Source: Acanthamoeba castellanii str. Neff (taxonomy: Eukaryota; Discosea; Longamoebia; Acanthamoebidae). From it: 64,000 bases of DNA. The number at the start of each line of letters is the position of its first letter. Within the stretch, counting starts at the first letter, position 1. Below the pieces are notes generated by a model that made no database searches, had not been told where the DNA came from, and was given only the letters and a program-made list of their open reading frames with translations. Made by a program: the position numbers and the translations under genes. Positions 1 through 12,602 of the stretch are shown here, one piece after another. The stretch is from contig NW_004457343.1 of the NCBI RefSeq assembly GCF_000313135.1, positions 345,321-409,320 on the forward strand, written 5' to 3'.

Positions 1-1740
1 AAGCCGAGCAGCGCTAACGCGGTTTTGGCAAAAGTGAGTTATTTGTTTTTTTCGCCCATACTTGGCCGTGCGACCAAACCAACTCTCGATGCGGAAGGGC
101 TCAACGTACAGATAGCGAAGGAGCACGGATCAACGTCGCTTGTCTTCTTCAGAATGGTCTGCTCCGCTGCCTGTGGCGTTGTTAAATATAATGATGAGCA
201 ATGGTAACGGCATGTACAAGGAAGAGCGCGATACCATAACGTTGAGGTACTGAAGCACGGAGTGCTGGGTGATGTCCTCCGAGGAGTACTCCTTTTTAAG
301 CTCCTGCCACAGCTCGGTGGTCGAAACCGACACTGTAGGGCAGATGTGAGAAGTCAAAGGCTGACTGAGGCGTGCGGGGCTATGGGCACGATGTACCCGA
401 GTCATGGTCGCTGAGCGAATGGATGTAGGGCTCGATCATCTTGAACATGACTCGAAGGTAGATGCCAGCGGTGGCATCTACTTTCTCCTCCACCATCTTG
501 ATGATCGCCTAATTGGAAAAATAGAGGAGTCAGGCCTCATACCGTTCGCGCACCACCGCACGCGCACAGTCGCACGCAGACACGCCTCGAAGGCAAAAAT
601 GTTAGGCGGCTGGTGTGGTACCTCATGTCTGAAATGCATGTTGAAGCGCTCAGGGTTGATGCACCAGTAGACATCGGTTATTCGGCCGCTGAGAGGGTCA
701 ATATTTTGCCGTTTGGGCTGAGGGTCTTTTGGGGCACCCTTCGACTTTCGCTTCTGCGCTCGAAGCATTCATTATAATGAGTACCCGTCCGGCGCACAAG
801 GTAGCTGCAGCCAAAAAGGAGGAAGAGGATGGATACCTTGGGCTTGGCTTCTCGATAGCCTTCGCTCAGGTTGCTGAGGCCAGACCGCATGCCCACGCCG
901 TCATCTTCATCTTCGTCTCCGCCAGCGCCAGGCTTGGCCTTTCTCGCGGCGTTCAATTGCGTAGAGATATCGACCGCCGGCTGCGGCCCAGGAGCCTCCG
1001 GCACGCGCACCACGAAGCGCTGCCTGATCAACTCCGTGAGCATCGTGTCGGCGAGCTCGAATCCTACGCCGGGAGAACCGTGAGCCGAACGAAAGGCTTC
1101 ACAAGGGGGGTGGGTGGCGAGACGCACCAGCGGCCTGGGCGGCGTGCTGCAGGATCAGATCGTGCGTGAGGCGGCCGTGCTCCAACAGTACTTGCACCAT
1201 GAGACGACCCTGCACAATAGCGTTGCCGGTAGTGAGACAATGCCTTGTGTGGTGCGTGTGTTGGGTGCCACACACCTCGTCGCCGAAACGATGTTTGGCC
1301 ACTTGAAGGAAGCGCGGGAAGCGAAGACGCCACAGTATGAAGGAGACGCTGGCCTGGTAGTACGTTTGCACGTCCTGGGGGTTGCCCTCTGGGTGCTCCT
1401 CGATGAACGAAACGAGATTGTGCTGGATGAGGACGAGCAAGCTGTTCTTCACCTGCAAGAACTCGAGCTCCGTAATGCTTTCGAGCTCGTGCATAAGCAA
1501 CCGGTCCCTCGTCAACAGTGCGCCAGCCACTTTCTGACCACCACCAAGAATCACCAAGCTCGAATTAAATGAAATCTGGGTTGGCACAATGGCAGGTTTT
1601 TGCATCTGCGCAGCGAGAGGAAATACCCCTATGACATCGCCAAAGTGCTCCGTAACGATGTCCCTGGCTAGATGCGCCCTCTCCATCTTCGTCTCTCCAA
1701 ATTTGATCTTTGCTTGTGCCAGGTATTCGAGCCACGCCAT
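1..1740 (-). CDS. POLR3C: RNA polymerase III subunit RPC3 (RPC82), C-terminus beyond the window
   Basis: Subunit of the RPC3/RPC6/RPC7 subcomplex of nuclear RNA polymerase III, which acts in initiation. The N-terminal exon carries the first winged-helix region: 'HLARDIVTEHFGDVIGV', then 'QVKNSLLVLIQHNLVSF' and 'YQASVSFILWRLRFPRF', matching the order in animal RPC3. Later exons continue with a 'GRLMVQVLLEHGRLTHDLI' helix, an acidic linker near 860-950, a 'DVYWCINPERFNMHFR' segment around 620-680, and a second winged helix near 200-340. At least five introns are visible. The start is either 1740 (MAWLEY) or 1686 (MERAHLARD); the latter aligns best with the family. The gene continues past position 1. 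Identification is from remembered family sequence; exon borders are approximate. Confidence 0.85.
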
Positions 1741-1868
1741 TCCTTGAATTTTCTCAGTGCCGTTTCTTTTGGCGCGAACGACAAGACTCGCACACACGAG
1801 CACTTGTCCACCCGACGCGAGGCAACAAGACATGAACATGTAGGGGTGGAAGAACAACGGTAAAGAGT

Positions 1869-2403
1869 TCATTGGCCCTGTTGGGACCACCCTGGGTGGC
1901 TCATTGCTTTCTGGAACTGCTGTCCCCCTGGTGCCGCTGCCGCACCGGTCGCAGGCACCCGGTTCTGCACCATCGTCCGCCAGCGGGCCAAGAGTCGCTC
2001 CTGCTTGGCTTGAAGCGCTTGTGCATCTGCACCCGCTCCTTCATGAGTTGAAAAGGCTACGATAGCGGCTCGTGGTGGTGGCACTGGTGGTCTTACCTTG
2101 TGCGACTGGCACGGGCGGCTCCACGGGCGGCAGTGACCCAAAGAGGTCAGCGGAAGGCGAACCGGGCGGGCTCAGCGGTGTGGCAGCATCCGAAGGTTGC
2201 GAAGCGGCGACAGGCGAAGTGAATTGGGGTGCGGGTGCGGGTGGCAACGCTGGCTGTGGTGGCTTGGAGGTCGCTGCGATGGTTGGGAGAGCTTGTGGTG
2301 GATAGGGAGAGGAAGCAACACTAGCGGTCTGCGGCGTATAAGCGTAGGGGCTCATGCTGTAGTCATAGCCATACGGATATCCATACGCGGCGGAGTAGGC
2401 GTA

Positions 2404-2434
<31 letters not shown>

Positions 2435-4373
2435 GGTGCGGGTTGAGGTACTGAAGCTGTTGTTGGGGAAAGGTACAGCGTTAGCGAAGTAGGCTGCATT
2501 CCTGAGGTGGCGGTGTGTACAGTCATCGTCTGACATGTCCATGTCGGTTTCCATGATCTCTTCCGAGCTTTCGCGCTTTCGTTTGTGAGGCCGTCTTGTG
2601 GGAAACTTCCTCTCCACCTGTCGCAAGAATACGCTTTGTCTCAGCCCGACATGAGGTGTTGAAGGCGGAGGAGTGAAAGTACCAGCAGCGGATCGAGGCT
2701 GAGCCCGAGCCCAGGGTATTGCTAAACGAGGGAGAAGCATGAGTAACTCACACTCTAAGCAAGCGAGGGGAAGAGAATGCCGCACCACTAACTGTACTAT
2801 TTCGCCTTCTTGTTCATCGTCATTACGACAATCTATCTGCTCATCTGCTCTGTCCAGGTAGATCAATTCGGGGACTGCCACTTCCTGCTTCCGAGCTGAA
2901 CATACAAAGCGAGTAAAACTGAGCCACAGCAAGGGTAGTGGTGCAGCAACATGATCTGTAAGTACCTAGCGGCGTTCGCTTGCGGCCTTGTCGAGCGCAA
3001 CATGCGTGCAAATGAAAATGTTAGCTAGTTGCATGCAGGACGGAAGCCAAGCTGGCGCGTACCGATATAACCCGGAGGATACCCATACACCCGCATATTG
3101 CTGTAATAGGGTGGCTCCTCGCCGTCTACCATACGTGTTACGAGTCAAGGACAACAAGCGTGGACTCAATCACCATGCGAGGTTCGTGAAGGAGGGTGAA
3201 AAGGATATCTAGAGCTTGCTTGAGCTCCTCCGAGAGTTCGCCCGGCTTGAACTTGTCGAGCAACACCTTCTGCGACGTAGCGTACCTGCAGGCATCACAA
3301 GGTGAGTCGAGCTCCGAAGAAGTATCTGATACCAAGCGCACCTTCCCGTGAAGCGAACTGGAGTCGAGTCCAGGAACTCTCTTCGGTTGCGCTGTATTGC
3401 TGCCTGGTCTCGAGGCTGCACATGAGCACGGGAAGGTGAGTTCAACAACCGATCAAGCAACACCAAGAATGGAACGCACTTCGGGACACTCGGCGACCGA
3501 GTGGCCAGGCTGCCCACAGTTGAAGCACTTGCTTTCACCGTTATCTCTGTTGGAGTAGCCCACGACTACCGTGTTAGGTGCAAGGACGAACGCCGGTGTT
3601 TGTAGTGTACCTACTTTTCTTTGGGCGGGGCGTTGTCGAGTGGAGTATCGGAGGCACGATGGTAGATGGGTACCTCCATAAAGGATGGCGCCTCCACATC
3701 CGCGGCGTACTCTTGCCCGCCGATTCGAAGCAGTTGTGGACCCTTCGCAGAGATGTCTATGTCAGCACGCGATCCAGAAGCGGCCGAGCAGTTCGAAGGG
3801 AGACTACATACATGCTCAGGGTCGATGAACTTGATGTATTGCACCTCAATGGCAGCCCTGGGCGCGTAGCGAGGCGCGCCATAGCGTCGTGATCCTTCGG
3901 CCTTTGTGCGGCACTGCAGCAGCACGTCCTCGACCTTCTGAATGTCGTCTCTAGTAACACATCATGCGCCACACTAATGAGCTTGCTTCAGGACGTACGA
4001 GCGTGTGGTTGAGAGTGAACGCACTCGGCAAAGTCGAGGTAGGTGATCATGCAAAGTGTCCCAGGCGCGGTCTCTTTAGATCGTTGCTGCCGGCGAAGGC
4101 TGCGTTGAAGGTCACAAATTTTATCCTTTAGCCGCTCCACCTCCCTCCTCAATCGTTTATCTGGGATCGAAGGCGTTAGCGCCGGAAATGTGAATTCAAT
4201 ACTTAAAAAAACAACATACTTTCATACTCAAGAGGCTCATCTTCCTCGGATGAGTGCCGCGAGTCCTCCGTGTCTTCTGACGATGTCGACGCGTCTGTGG
4301 GATCGCGTGCTGGCTCATCCATCATTCTTTTTTTACTTGTTTTCTTTTCGCGTTGTTTTCGTTTTCGCGCCAT
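1869..4373 (-). CDS. ZCCHC8: ZCCHC8-like zinc knuckle/PSP-domain protein (NEXT complex)
   Basis: Predicted scaffold of the nuclear exosome targeting complex, which hands non-coding RNA to the exosome. The first exon is basic (MARKRKQREKKTSKKR) then acidic and Ser-rich. Next come a coiled-coil exon near 4020-4160, a CCHC knuckle 'CFNCGQPGHSVAEC' near 3485-3530, and a PSP domain split by an intron: 'KFKPGELSEELKQAL' (about 3220-3260) followed by 'RVYGYPPGYIGTRQLGF' (about 3050-3100). The C-terminal half is Pro/Gln/Ala-rich with a CAG-type Gln run (about 2405-2435) and ends in a charged helix. The last intron starts at a clear GTAAGA near 2098. The knuckle plus PSP combination is characteristic of ZCCHC8. 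It diverges from NUP35 across 56 bp. Confidence 0.85.
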
Positions 4374-4429
4374 TTTTTTGCCAGCAGGAACAAGAGGAGA
4401 TTTTGTGGATCGAAGTGAGGAGAACAAAG
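4374..4429. promoter_or_regulatory. 56-bp bidirectional promoter between ZCCHC8 and NUP35
   Basis: The likely start codons of the divergent genes (4373 minus and 4430 plus) are only 56 bp apart. No TATA box is visible. Promoter elements for each gene must overlap the other gene's 5' leader or first exon. Confidence 0.5.
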
Positions 4430-5916
4430 ATGTGGAGCGCGGGTGACTACGGCGATCAGACACCAATGCAGCGCAGGCCCAGCATGGGAGCTGGTGCGCA
4501 TTCCTCTCACCTACAAGAAGTCACTCTTTCCCATCTGTTTAATTATAACATCTACAGACTATGGAGGCGACTCTACTGCGCCACGAACCGCCCAGCGAAC
4601 CACCATGCCGTCGTACCTCTTTCCTTCCACCCCGGTACGAGCCTACTCTGGCCTTCTTGATTCCTTTCGCGAAGCTCATCATCGGCTCGCGATTTTCAGT
4701 ACCATCCTGCGGCTCGCGGTCTCGCTGGCCAGGACCGCACGCGCAGGTACCCTCGCAGGCTTCAGTTTCTCTTAGTTCACGCTGCTGTACAGTTTCCTCA
4801 TCGCTGTGCCTCTCTTCTCCCACTGTGCAGCCGTGACGCAGGGCTCGATGAGGTGTACACGCCTATCGCCACTCCAGCTCGCGGTGGTGGCCGCTACGGT
4901 GACATGGCAGGATCCACGCCTGGCTTTGGCCAAACACCCACAGCTGCCGGATATACACCCTTCCGCCGGCCGCAGATGGCCGAGGAGCGGTCCATGCCCG
5001 GTATCGCCACGTCGTCTGCAGAAGGGTACGCCATCGCTTGCCCCCTCCCTAAGCCTTACGACACCGCGTACTGACTTTCGCGTCCATGATCGGTACAGAG
5101 TCCCTGGAGAAGAGCAGCCGCCTACCCGCAGTCTGTACGACGAGCTGGAGGAAGAGGTGAGTTCTTGCGATGCGATCTCTCACGTGCCAAATCTGATCTT
5201 TTTTCTATGTTCCTTCGTATGCCCAGGAGAGTGTGCCCTCGAGGACCATGGAGCCGATGTACATGGGGTATGCGTTCGCCATCGCCTTTGTGAACCACGG
5301 GTCTCGACTAACTCGCATCTCATCCGCATCCAGATCGCCTGGCGAGGAGTTGGACATCGAGAGCGGAACATGGGTGACCGTGTTCGGCTTCCCGCCGTCA
5401 CAAGCTTCGCATGTGCTCAAGCTTTTCCAAGAGATCGGTGAGGTTGTACGTCATAAGACGCCTCTTGGGCAATGCAATTGGATGCACATTCAGTACGAGA
5501 ATCTCTCTCTTTTGGGTTTGCTGATGGTTCACTTTCTTACACGTCCCCTGGCGTTTGTGTGACGATGTCAGATTCCAGACAAGGACACAGGCCCGACAAG
5601 CGCTCTCCAGGAACGGCAAGACGTTTGGTGGCAACCTGATGGTGGGCGTAACGGAGTGCACAGACGCCGCGGCGCAAGCCACGGGCTCCTCGCTCGCCGA
5701 GTTCCCTCGCCCGCTCAACGCACCAGTCCAGCCCAAGCCCGGCTCGTACGTCTCTCTCTCTCTCTCTCTCCTCTCTCTAAGCACAGAAGCACGAAATGCT
5801 GATTCTCAACATGAACATGAACATGCAGGCACCAGATCGACCTCTACGGCCCGAAGGTGCCCAAGCGGAGCGACTCGACGTGGTCCAAGATCATGGAGTA
5901 TGTCATTGGCGCCTAG
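4430..5916 (+). CDS. NUP35: Nucleoporin NUP35/NUP53 (MPPN domain)
   Basis: Structural nucleoporin of the inner ring. The N-terminal half is low complexity with TP and FG-like pieces ('TPGFGQTPTAAGYTPF'). The RRM-like MPPN domain follows at about 5340-5700: 'GTWVTVFGFPPSQASHVL', 'IGEV', 'NWMHIQYE', then after an intron 'ARQALSRNGKTFGGNLMVG'. This is the order seen in vertebrate Nup35. The last exon (about 5827-5916) encodes a short amphipathic helix 'WSKIMEYVIGA', equivalent to the membrane-binding C-terminal helix that usually ends in Trp; here it ends in Ala. About six introns, one with a CT-repeat tract. The start at 4430 (MWSAGDYG) is the first ATG of the 5' exon. Confidence 0.88.
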
Positions 5917-6144
5917 ATGTGCACGTCCTATTTATTACTCTTTTCTCCTCCAGCATCACCTTCATCGGTTCCTGTGCGAGCTTCTGCGTGTGCCACACGC
6001 GCACTCATCACCGCACGCGACAGCCAAAAAACGAAATATTACTTGGAAATAATTAGTTCGGGGTGACGCGTGACATCCTCGTGCTGTCATTTCAAGCTTG
6101 CGAGGCTGCAGGAGAACCAGTCGGGGAGAATAGTGCATCGTGAG

Positions 6145-9100
6145 ATGGAGAGGCAGAGCAGCATCAACGATTTTTTCAAATCAGCAGACGGAGGGAATGC
6201 GGCCGTAAATGAGAAGGAGAAGAAGAGGAAAGGTGGTGGCAGTAAATCTTCAACTTCGCCAAAGGCGTTGGGGGCGAGTGCCAAGCGCAGAAGAAAAGAA
6301 TCGTCTAGCACAGTGCAGCCATCTGCATCTGCTTCCATCAATTCCGAATCTATACCCACAATTCCCCTCAACCAAGAATTCGAAGGCGATGCTCTTGCAC
6401 AACTTTCTTCACTTGGGGGTGCGTCCCTTTGTGCACTACCCCAGCCACTATGTTGTGAGTGAACAAGGGCTCACAAGCCCACAACCGCTGCAGTGGCGGC
6501 ATACCTCCCTGAGCAAGTGGAGAGCACCGTCATCGCCCAGGTACAACGTTGGCAGCACAACTTTTCTGCGGTAGAGATGCTCATCACGGTCGTTGTGGTG
6601 TTGGCCCCGCGCAGGCACAGCGCGCGCTCGAGAACCAGGAGCAGAGGAAGCTGCAGAAGAAGCTGGATGACATCCGGATGCAGATCGCCACCCTACAGGA
6701 TGCCCTGAGGGCGGAGACCGAGGCCGCAGCGAAGCAGAAGGCGGGCAACTCGTTCGCCGCCAATCTGCAAAAGAACGTCAAGGTGCGGAGTAGTAGTCGC
6801 CTGTGTGCTGCACCACTACACGCGCTAATCACTGATCCTGGCTGCCCCTTGGTCTGGTTGCAGAAAAAACAAATCGAGGATCTAAAGAAGAAGGAGCAGG
6901 TGATGATCGCCCTTGCGGCGAAGGAGGCACTGAAGCAGCAGAAGCGGAGCGGTGGTTCAGTTCTTCTTCTTCTTCGTCTTCTTCATCCACCACCGCCGCA
7001 TCAGCTGCACCGCGAACGCCAGCGAGAGCCAATCGCGCCATCCAGGAAGACGACTGTGCGTCTGATCTAGCTCCACACCCTAACCCTCGTCCTTGTGCGC
7101 TCCTCACTTTGCCCATGTGATTAGCGTTCGACGCCATGCTGCAGGAGAGCGAGCACGATCGGCTGGTGCGCCTGGGCAGGATCACGCCCTTCGACAAGAT
7201 CAGCCAGAAAGCCACACAACCTGCCACAGAGGTACTCTCACTCTACTAGCTCATGCAGTGGACACGACTGACCCCAACGACCACAGACGAACCGGCGGGT
7301 GGTGATGCCCGCGGACAGTCGGCCGACAAGACGAGACCGCGCGCAGGCGCGTGAGAAGAAGAGGTGGGCGGGTCGCAAGGTCAACAAGTACGCTACCCTC
7401 TTGTCACTCTTTGACCTTCTTCATTCTCGTGTAGCACTTATTGATGAACAAACACAGAACATGGGATGGCTATGGGAGCGACGAGGAGAATGGACGAAAG
7501 CGAATGCGGCCAAGGAAGAACAAGCCAAGGCGACGCTTCACGAAGCGAAACCTCTCCGTACGCTTAGGCCCGTCCTATTGCCACAGGTGATCGTGTTTGT
7601 TCTGGGCACTGAGCTCACCTTGCCCTACAACAGATGTACGCGGCACTCGATGACGGAGATGAAGAGGTGTATCTCCAGCGGATGCAACTGTGGAGCCGCA
7701 AGAAGCAGCAGCAGCTCGAGCGTAAGCGGCGTCTGGAGGCCGAAGCGAACGGGGAAGGCGAACTGCAGGCCGCGGAGGAAGACGAGGAAGAGGAGCGCCT
7801 CTCCGAGGAGATCGAGACCGGCAACGTAACGATCGACTCGTCCGATTCGGAGGAGAAGGACAGCTTTGAGTCCAACAACGAACAGCCGGGCGTGGCAGTG
7901 CAGACCGAGGAAAACGAAGCGGAAGAGGATCAACAAAGGAGCGAATCAAAAAAGAACGAAGCGAAGGGCGATCGTAATGAAGCGATGGAGGCGAGCGCAA
8001 CGACCAGTACTGCGACAACCGGGGAATGGAACTGTGCGTCGTGCACTTACATCAACAGCATGAAGTCGGCGGTGTGCACGATGTGCGGACGGCGCAGGCC
8101 CAGGCTGCAGCCAACCAAATCCGCTTTCGACACCGACGAGCTGGTCGACGTGGGCGGGAACGAGGAGGTTGAGAAGGACGACGAATACCAACAGGACAAG
8201 GAAGCCGAGGAAGAGGAGATGGACGTCGACATCGAAACGGTTGAAGACGACAACGACCACGAGACCACGGCGCTCCGGGCCACAGGAAACAAGAAAAAGC
8301 GAGGTCGACCTGCTCAAACGAAAACGAAAGCGAACGAGAAAGCGAAGAGCGAAGTGATGGACGAAGATGAGGACTTCGATGCCAATGAGCTCATCATCGA
8401 CCCGGATGAGGGAGAGGAAGTGCTCTTTTCCGGGGGTTACCGGCTGCCGGCCCAGCTGTACGACAACCTCTTCGACTACCAGAAGACCGGCGTGCGATGG
8501 ATGTGGGAGCTGCATCGACAAAACGCTGGCGGAATCATCGGCGATGAGATGGTAACCAACACACACACACACGCTCAACACGACACACACCTCTGTCATG
8601 GGTCGACAGTTACTGATTGCGTGGTGCTGGCGCAGGGTTTGGGGAAGACGGTGCAGGTCATGTCGTTCCTCGCTGGGCTCCATCACAGCGAGATGTTGAA
8701 CGGACCCATCCTCATTGTCTGCCCGGCGACGGTCATGCAGCAGTGGGTGCGCGAGTGCCACAAGTGGTGGCCGCCCTTCCGTGTGGCCGTCCTCCACGAC
8801 ACGGGGACGTATTCGGGCTCGGCGTCCGACCTGATCGAACGAATCGCTACCGATGGTACGGCGCAGCGCCCGTACGACGGTGGGTGGAGCTGTGCTTGCG
8901 TCTGGGGACCTGACATGGTGGCGTGTGTGTGTGTCGCGTGGCTGCAGGCCATGTGCTGATCACGACCTATAGTGGCACGAGGCTCAATCAAGAGGTCATG
9001 TGCGAGGTAGACTGGGAGTACGCCGTTCTGGATGAGGGCGACAAGATCCGCAACCCCGATGCCGACATCACCCTCGCGTGCAAGCGGCTGCGGGTACCGT

Positions 9101-12100
9101 CTACAGCTTTCTCATGGCACCACATGACCTGCTTCTTCTTGGCCGAGGCTCATCATTTGTGCGTCTGCAGACGCACCACCGCTTGATCCTGACCGGCTCG
9201 CCCATTCAAAACAACCTGACCGAGCTGTGGTCGCTGTTCGACTTTGTCTTTCCTGGGAAGCTTGGGGTACCGTGACACCACCTCGGCTCCCCCGCGTGTC
9301 GGCCGCTTATGTGGCCACGTACTAACCGCTTCTTCACCACCACCACGCGAATCGAACAGACGCTGCCCATTTTTCAGACGGAGTTCGCACTGCCCATATC
9401 GATGGGTGGCTACAGTAACGCCACGAAGCTGCAGGTCCAGACGGCCTACAAGTGCGCCGTGGTGCTGCGTGATCTGATCAAGCCCTACCTCCTGCGAAGG
9501 ATGAAGGCCGACGTGAAAGCGCAGCTGCCCAAGAAAAGTGAACACGTACGCATGCACGCACGTGTGAGATTGACGCACGCACGCACTGCAGCGCTGACGT
9601 CAGCGGTTCCTTCCCTCCAGGTGCTGTTTTGTCAGTTGACGGCGGAGCAGCGGATGGACTACGAGGACTACCTGGGCTCGAAGGACGTGCAGGACATACT
9701 GGGCAAGGAGCGGCGGGATCGCATGACGAACAAGGTGCTGGCCTGCATCATGAACCTCCGCAAGATCTGCAACCACCCCGACCTCATGCTGCCCTTCGAG
9801 AAGGTACTTAGCTTGTACACCATGTGTGGATTCAGCGCTGATTGATATATTAATGTGTTGGTTGATTGATGTTGATATGTTGATGATATGTTGGTGATGA
9901 TGGTACAGTGGCCGCAAGACTACGGCTATTGGGGCAGATCGGGCAAGCTGAAGGTGACGGAGCAGCTGCTGCAGATGTGGAGAGAACAGGGCCATCGCGT
10001 GCTCCTCTTCTCTCAAACGCGGCAGATGCTCGACATCGTCGAGCGGTTTGTCGTGGAAAAAGGTAGCACGCTCCTCACGGGATTCATTGTTTTCTACCTT
10101 GCATTAATCGACCGTGTGTGTGTGTGCGCGTGTGTGTGTGTGCGTGTGCGTGTCCGCGCAGGTTATGACTACTTGCGCATGGACGGCACGACGTCAATCG
10201 GGCGACGCATGGGCTTGGTGGACGAGTTCAACAACAACCCGCGCCATTTCCTCTTCCTCCTGACGACCCGCGTCGGCGGCCTGGGCGTCAACCTCATCGG
10301 CGCCGACCGCGTCCTAATCTACGACCCCGACTGGGTACCCAGTCTCACGCAGACTCGGCTCGCGGTGGCGTGCGGAATGGGGGGAAAAACTAACGTGTGT
10401 CGACATGAATGAATGGAATGCGTCGGTGGCCGTGTGCAGAATCCGTCGACCGACATGCAGGCCAGGGAGCGGGCGTGGCGTATTGGGCAGAAGCGCGAGG
10501 TGACGGTGTACCGGCTCATCACGGCCGGGGCAGTGGAAGAGAAGATCTACCACCGCCAGATATTCAAGCAGTTCCTCTCCAACAAGATTCTCAAGGATCC
10601 CAAACAGCGCCGATTCTTCAAGGTTTGTGCGTCTGCGGTCATGCGGTGGCGTGTGTGTGTCGTGTGTGTGTCGTGTGTGTGTTGGCGTGCGTGCGGTGAG
10701 ATCTACGTGTTGTCTCATTTACCATGAATGTGTTGTTTGGTGGTGATGGTGGTGATGATGTCACGCAGTCTTCGGATTTGAGGGATCTGTTCACGCTGGG
10801 CAAGGAGGGCAAGGCCGAGACGACGGAGCTGTTCGACGACATTCGCGCCCAGATGCAGAAGGCCGAGGAGGCCGAGCGGGCGAAGGAGCAGCTGGAGCTG
10901 GAGGAAAAGGAAAAGGAGAAGGAAAAGGGGAAGGAAAAGGCAGTGGACGACGATGACGACGATGACGATGAGGCGAAGGCGCGGACAACGGGGCCGGTGT
11001 CGGTCAGGACGAGGCCAAGTCCAAGAGCGAGAAGGACGACGCCTTCATCCTCCGCAGCCTGTTTGACAACGCCAACGTGCAGGGCGCCGTGTGTCACGAC
11101 TCCATCGTTGAGAAGGCCGGCCACGAGCAGGTCATCATCGAGGAACAAGGTCCGTGTAGTGTGTGTCGTGTGTGTCGTGTGTGTCGTGTTGTGCTAACAG
11201 ACCACGTGGGTCACGCACAGCGTCCAAGATTGCGGCGAGAGCGGCGCAAGCGCTTCGTCGGTCGAGGAGGGTGTGCCAGAGCGACGACGTCAACGTGCCC
11301 ACGTGGACGGGACGATCGGGTGCGGCGGGCATGCCCCAGCAGCTCAAGCAAAAGCGTTTCGGCGCGCAGCTCAACTCCAAGCTCCTCCAGGCCAGCGAAA
11401 CCGAGGGCGCCATCAGAAACTTTGGCAAGAAGCAGGTGGGACATAGACCACATACACACACACACACACAACACACACCACCGCACACAACTCCACGCAC
11501 TAATCTTAACCGTTGTTTGGTTGGTACCAGTCGCCGTTTTCCGCACGATCTATTCCTCCATCGTCGACGTCGTCGGCATCGTCAGCTGTGCCGCTGGCAG
11601 GTCTGGTGGCGGGCACCAGCATGGCACCGTTGGTCGGATCGGACGAGGAGTCCCTGGGCGGCAGTTTCTCTTCGCAACCGCCCTCGTCGGCGCTGCTCAT
11701 TCAGCGGATGCGGCAACGCGCCAACCTGCTCGACCAGACCACCTCCACCACTACTACGACCAACTCCGACGGCAGCGAGGCCGGCGGCGAAGACGAGCCC
11801 ACCGTATGTGATGCGTGTCGTGTCGCGTGTCGTGTCGCGTGTCGTGTCGTGTCGTGTCGTGTCGTGTGTCGTGCGGCGGTGACTGATGGGGCTCTGATGG
11901 GATGATGCAGATGGAGAAGGAAGAGGCGGTCGAGGTGTTGCGCGGAGGTAAGGAGGCGCTCATCCTCGCCATCCTCACCTATCTGCGGACCCGACCAGGC
12001 AACACGGCCTCGTCGCCGGAGCTCGTGAGCCACTTCAAGCCGCGCCTGGCGCCCGATGACGCCCTGCTCTTCCGCAGCATGCTCAAGCAGATCGCCACCT

Positions 12101-12156
12101 TCGACAAGAACCGGAAGACGTGGACCCTCAAGAGCGAGTTTGTCGAACAGGAGTAA
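6145..12156 (+). CDS. ERCC6: CSB/ERCC6/Rad26 Snf2-family ATPase of transcription-coupled repair
   Basis: Snf2 ATPase that recognises stalled RNA polymerase II and starts transcription-coupled repair. Order: a PIP box 'QSSINDFF' at residues 4-11; a coiled coil; '[11 protein letters not shown]' (counterpart of the human TGQMTPF stretch); an acidic insert holding a C4 NZF/RanBP2-type finger (8027-8086) and an AT-hook 'KKRGRP' (about 8291-8313). The helicase core has '[13 protein letters not shown]', motif I GLGKT, motif II DEGD, '[18 protein letters not shown]', 'LLRRMKADV', '[10 protein letters not shown]', '[13 protein letters not shown]', '[12 protein letters not shown]' and '[17 protein letters not shown]'. 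A winged-helix-like C-terminus ends at 12156. Around 16 introns; splice phases checked at the first three junctions keep the PIP box in frame with the rest. An alternative upstream start is 6070. Confidence 0.95.
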
Positions 12157-12602
12157 AGGTTCTCATATGAAGCTTCGTTGGAAGCACACGACCCAATGCT
12201 ACAAGAACTTTTGCTTTGGGATGTATTCGTCACAACATGTTCGCTTGGAAAGGCGTGTGAAACAGAGCAGACAAGTAGGGGAAGTGATGTATTCGGGGAT
12301 ACCAGTAGCTCGCAAAGAGTGCGTTGCGGCGGAGAAGCTTGAGAAACATTTGTGAATTGGTAAGCTGCCGGTCATCAAGGCAATGATTTTGGCGTAGGCC
12401 AAGCTTGGTCATGTTGTTGATGGTCTGCTAGCATGACTGAGTTGGCCAATGACAAGCAAGACCAGCTCTCCACCAACACCCATCAGCGAAATTCCAGTGC
12501 CATTGGAAAACAACCACAATAAAAACGGCCCCGTGAGACATTCATTCCATCCACCAGCTCACAACACACACGCTCAGCTCAGCTCTTCTGACCACCAATT
12601 CA
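12157..12602. other. Intergenic gap between ERCC6 and the beta-helix gene
   Basis: About 450 bp holding the CSB 3' end and the 5' leader of the next plus-strand gene. I see no convincing ORF, RNA fold or TATA box. Confidence 0.5.

Noticed and set aside
9840..9910. TGATGA-rich stretch that could be a C/D snoRNA
   Set aside because: It is a repetitive GTTGAT intron with no matching D box and terminal stem.
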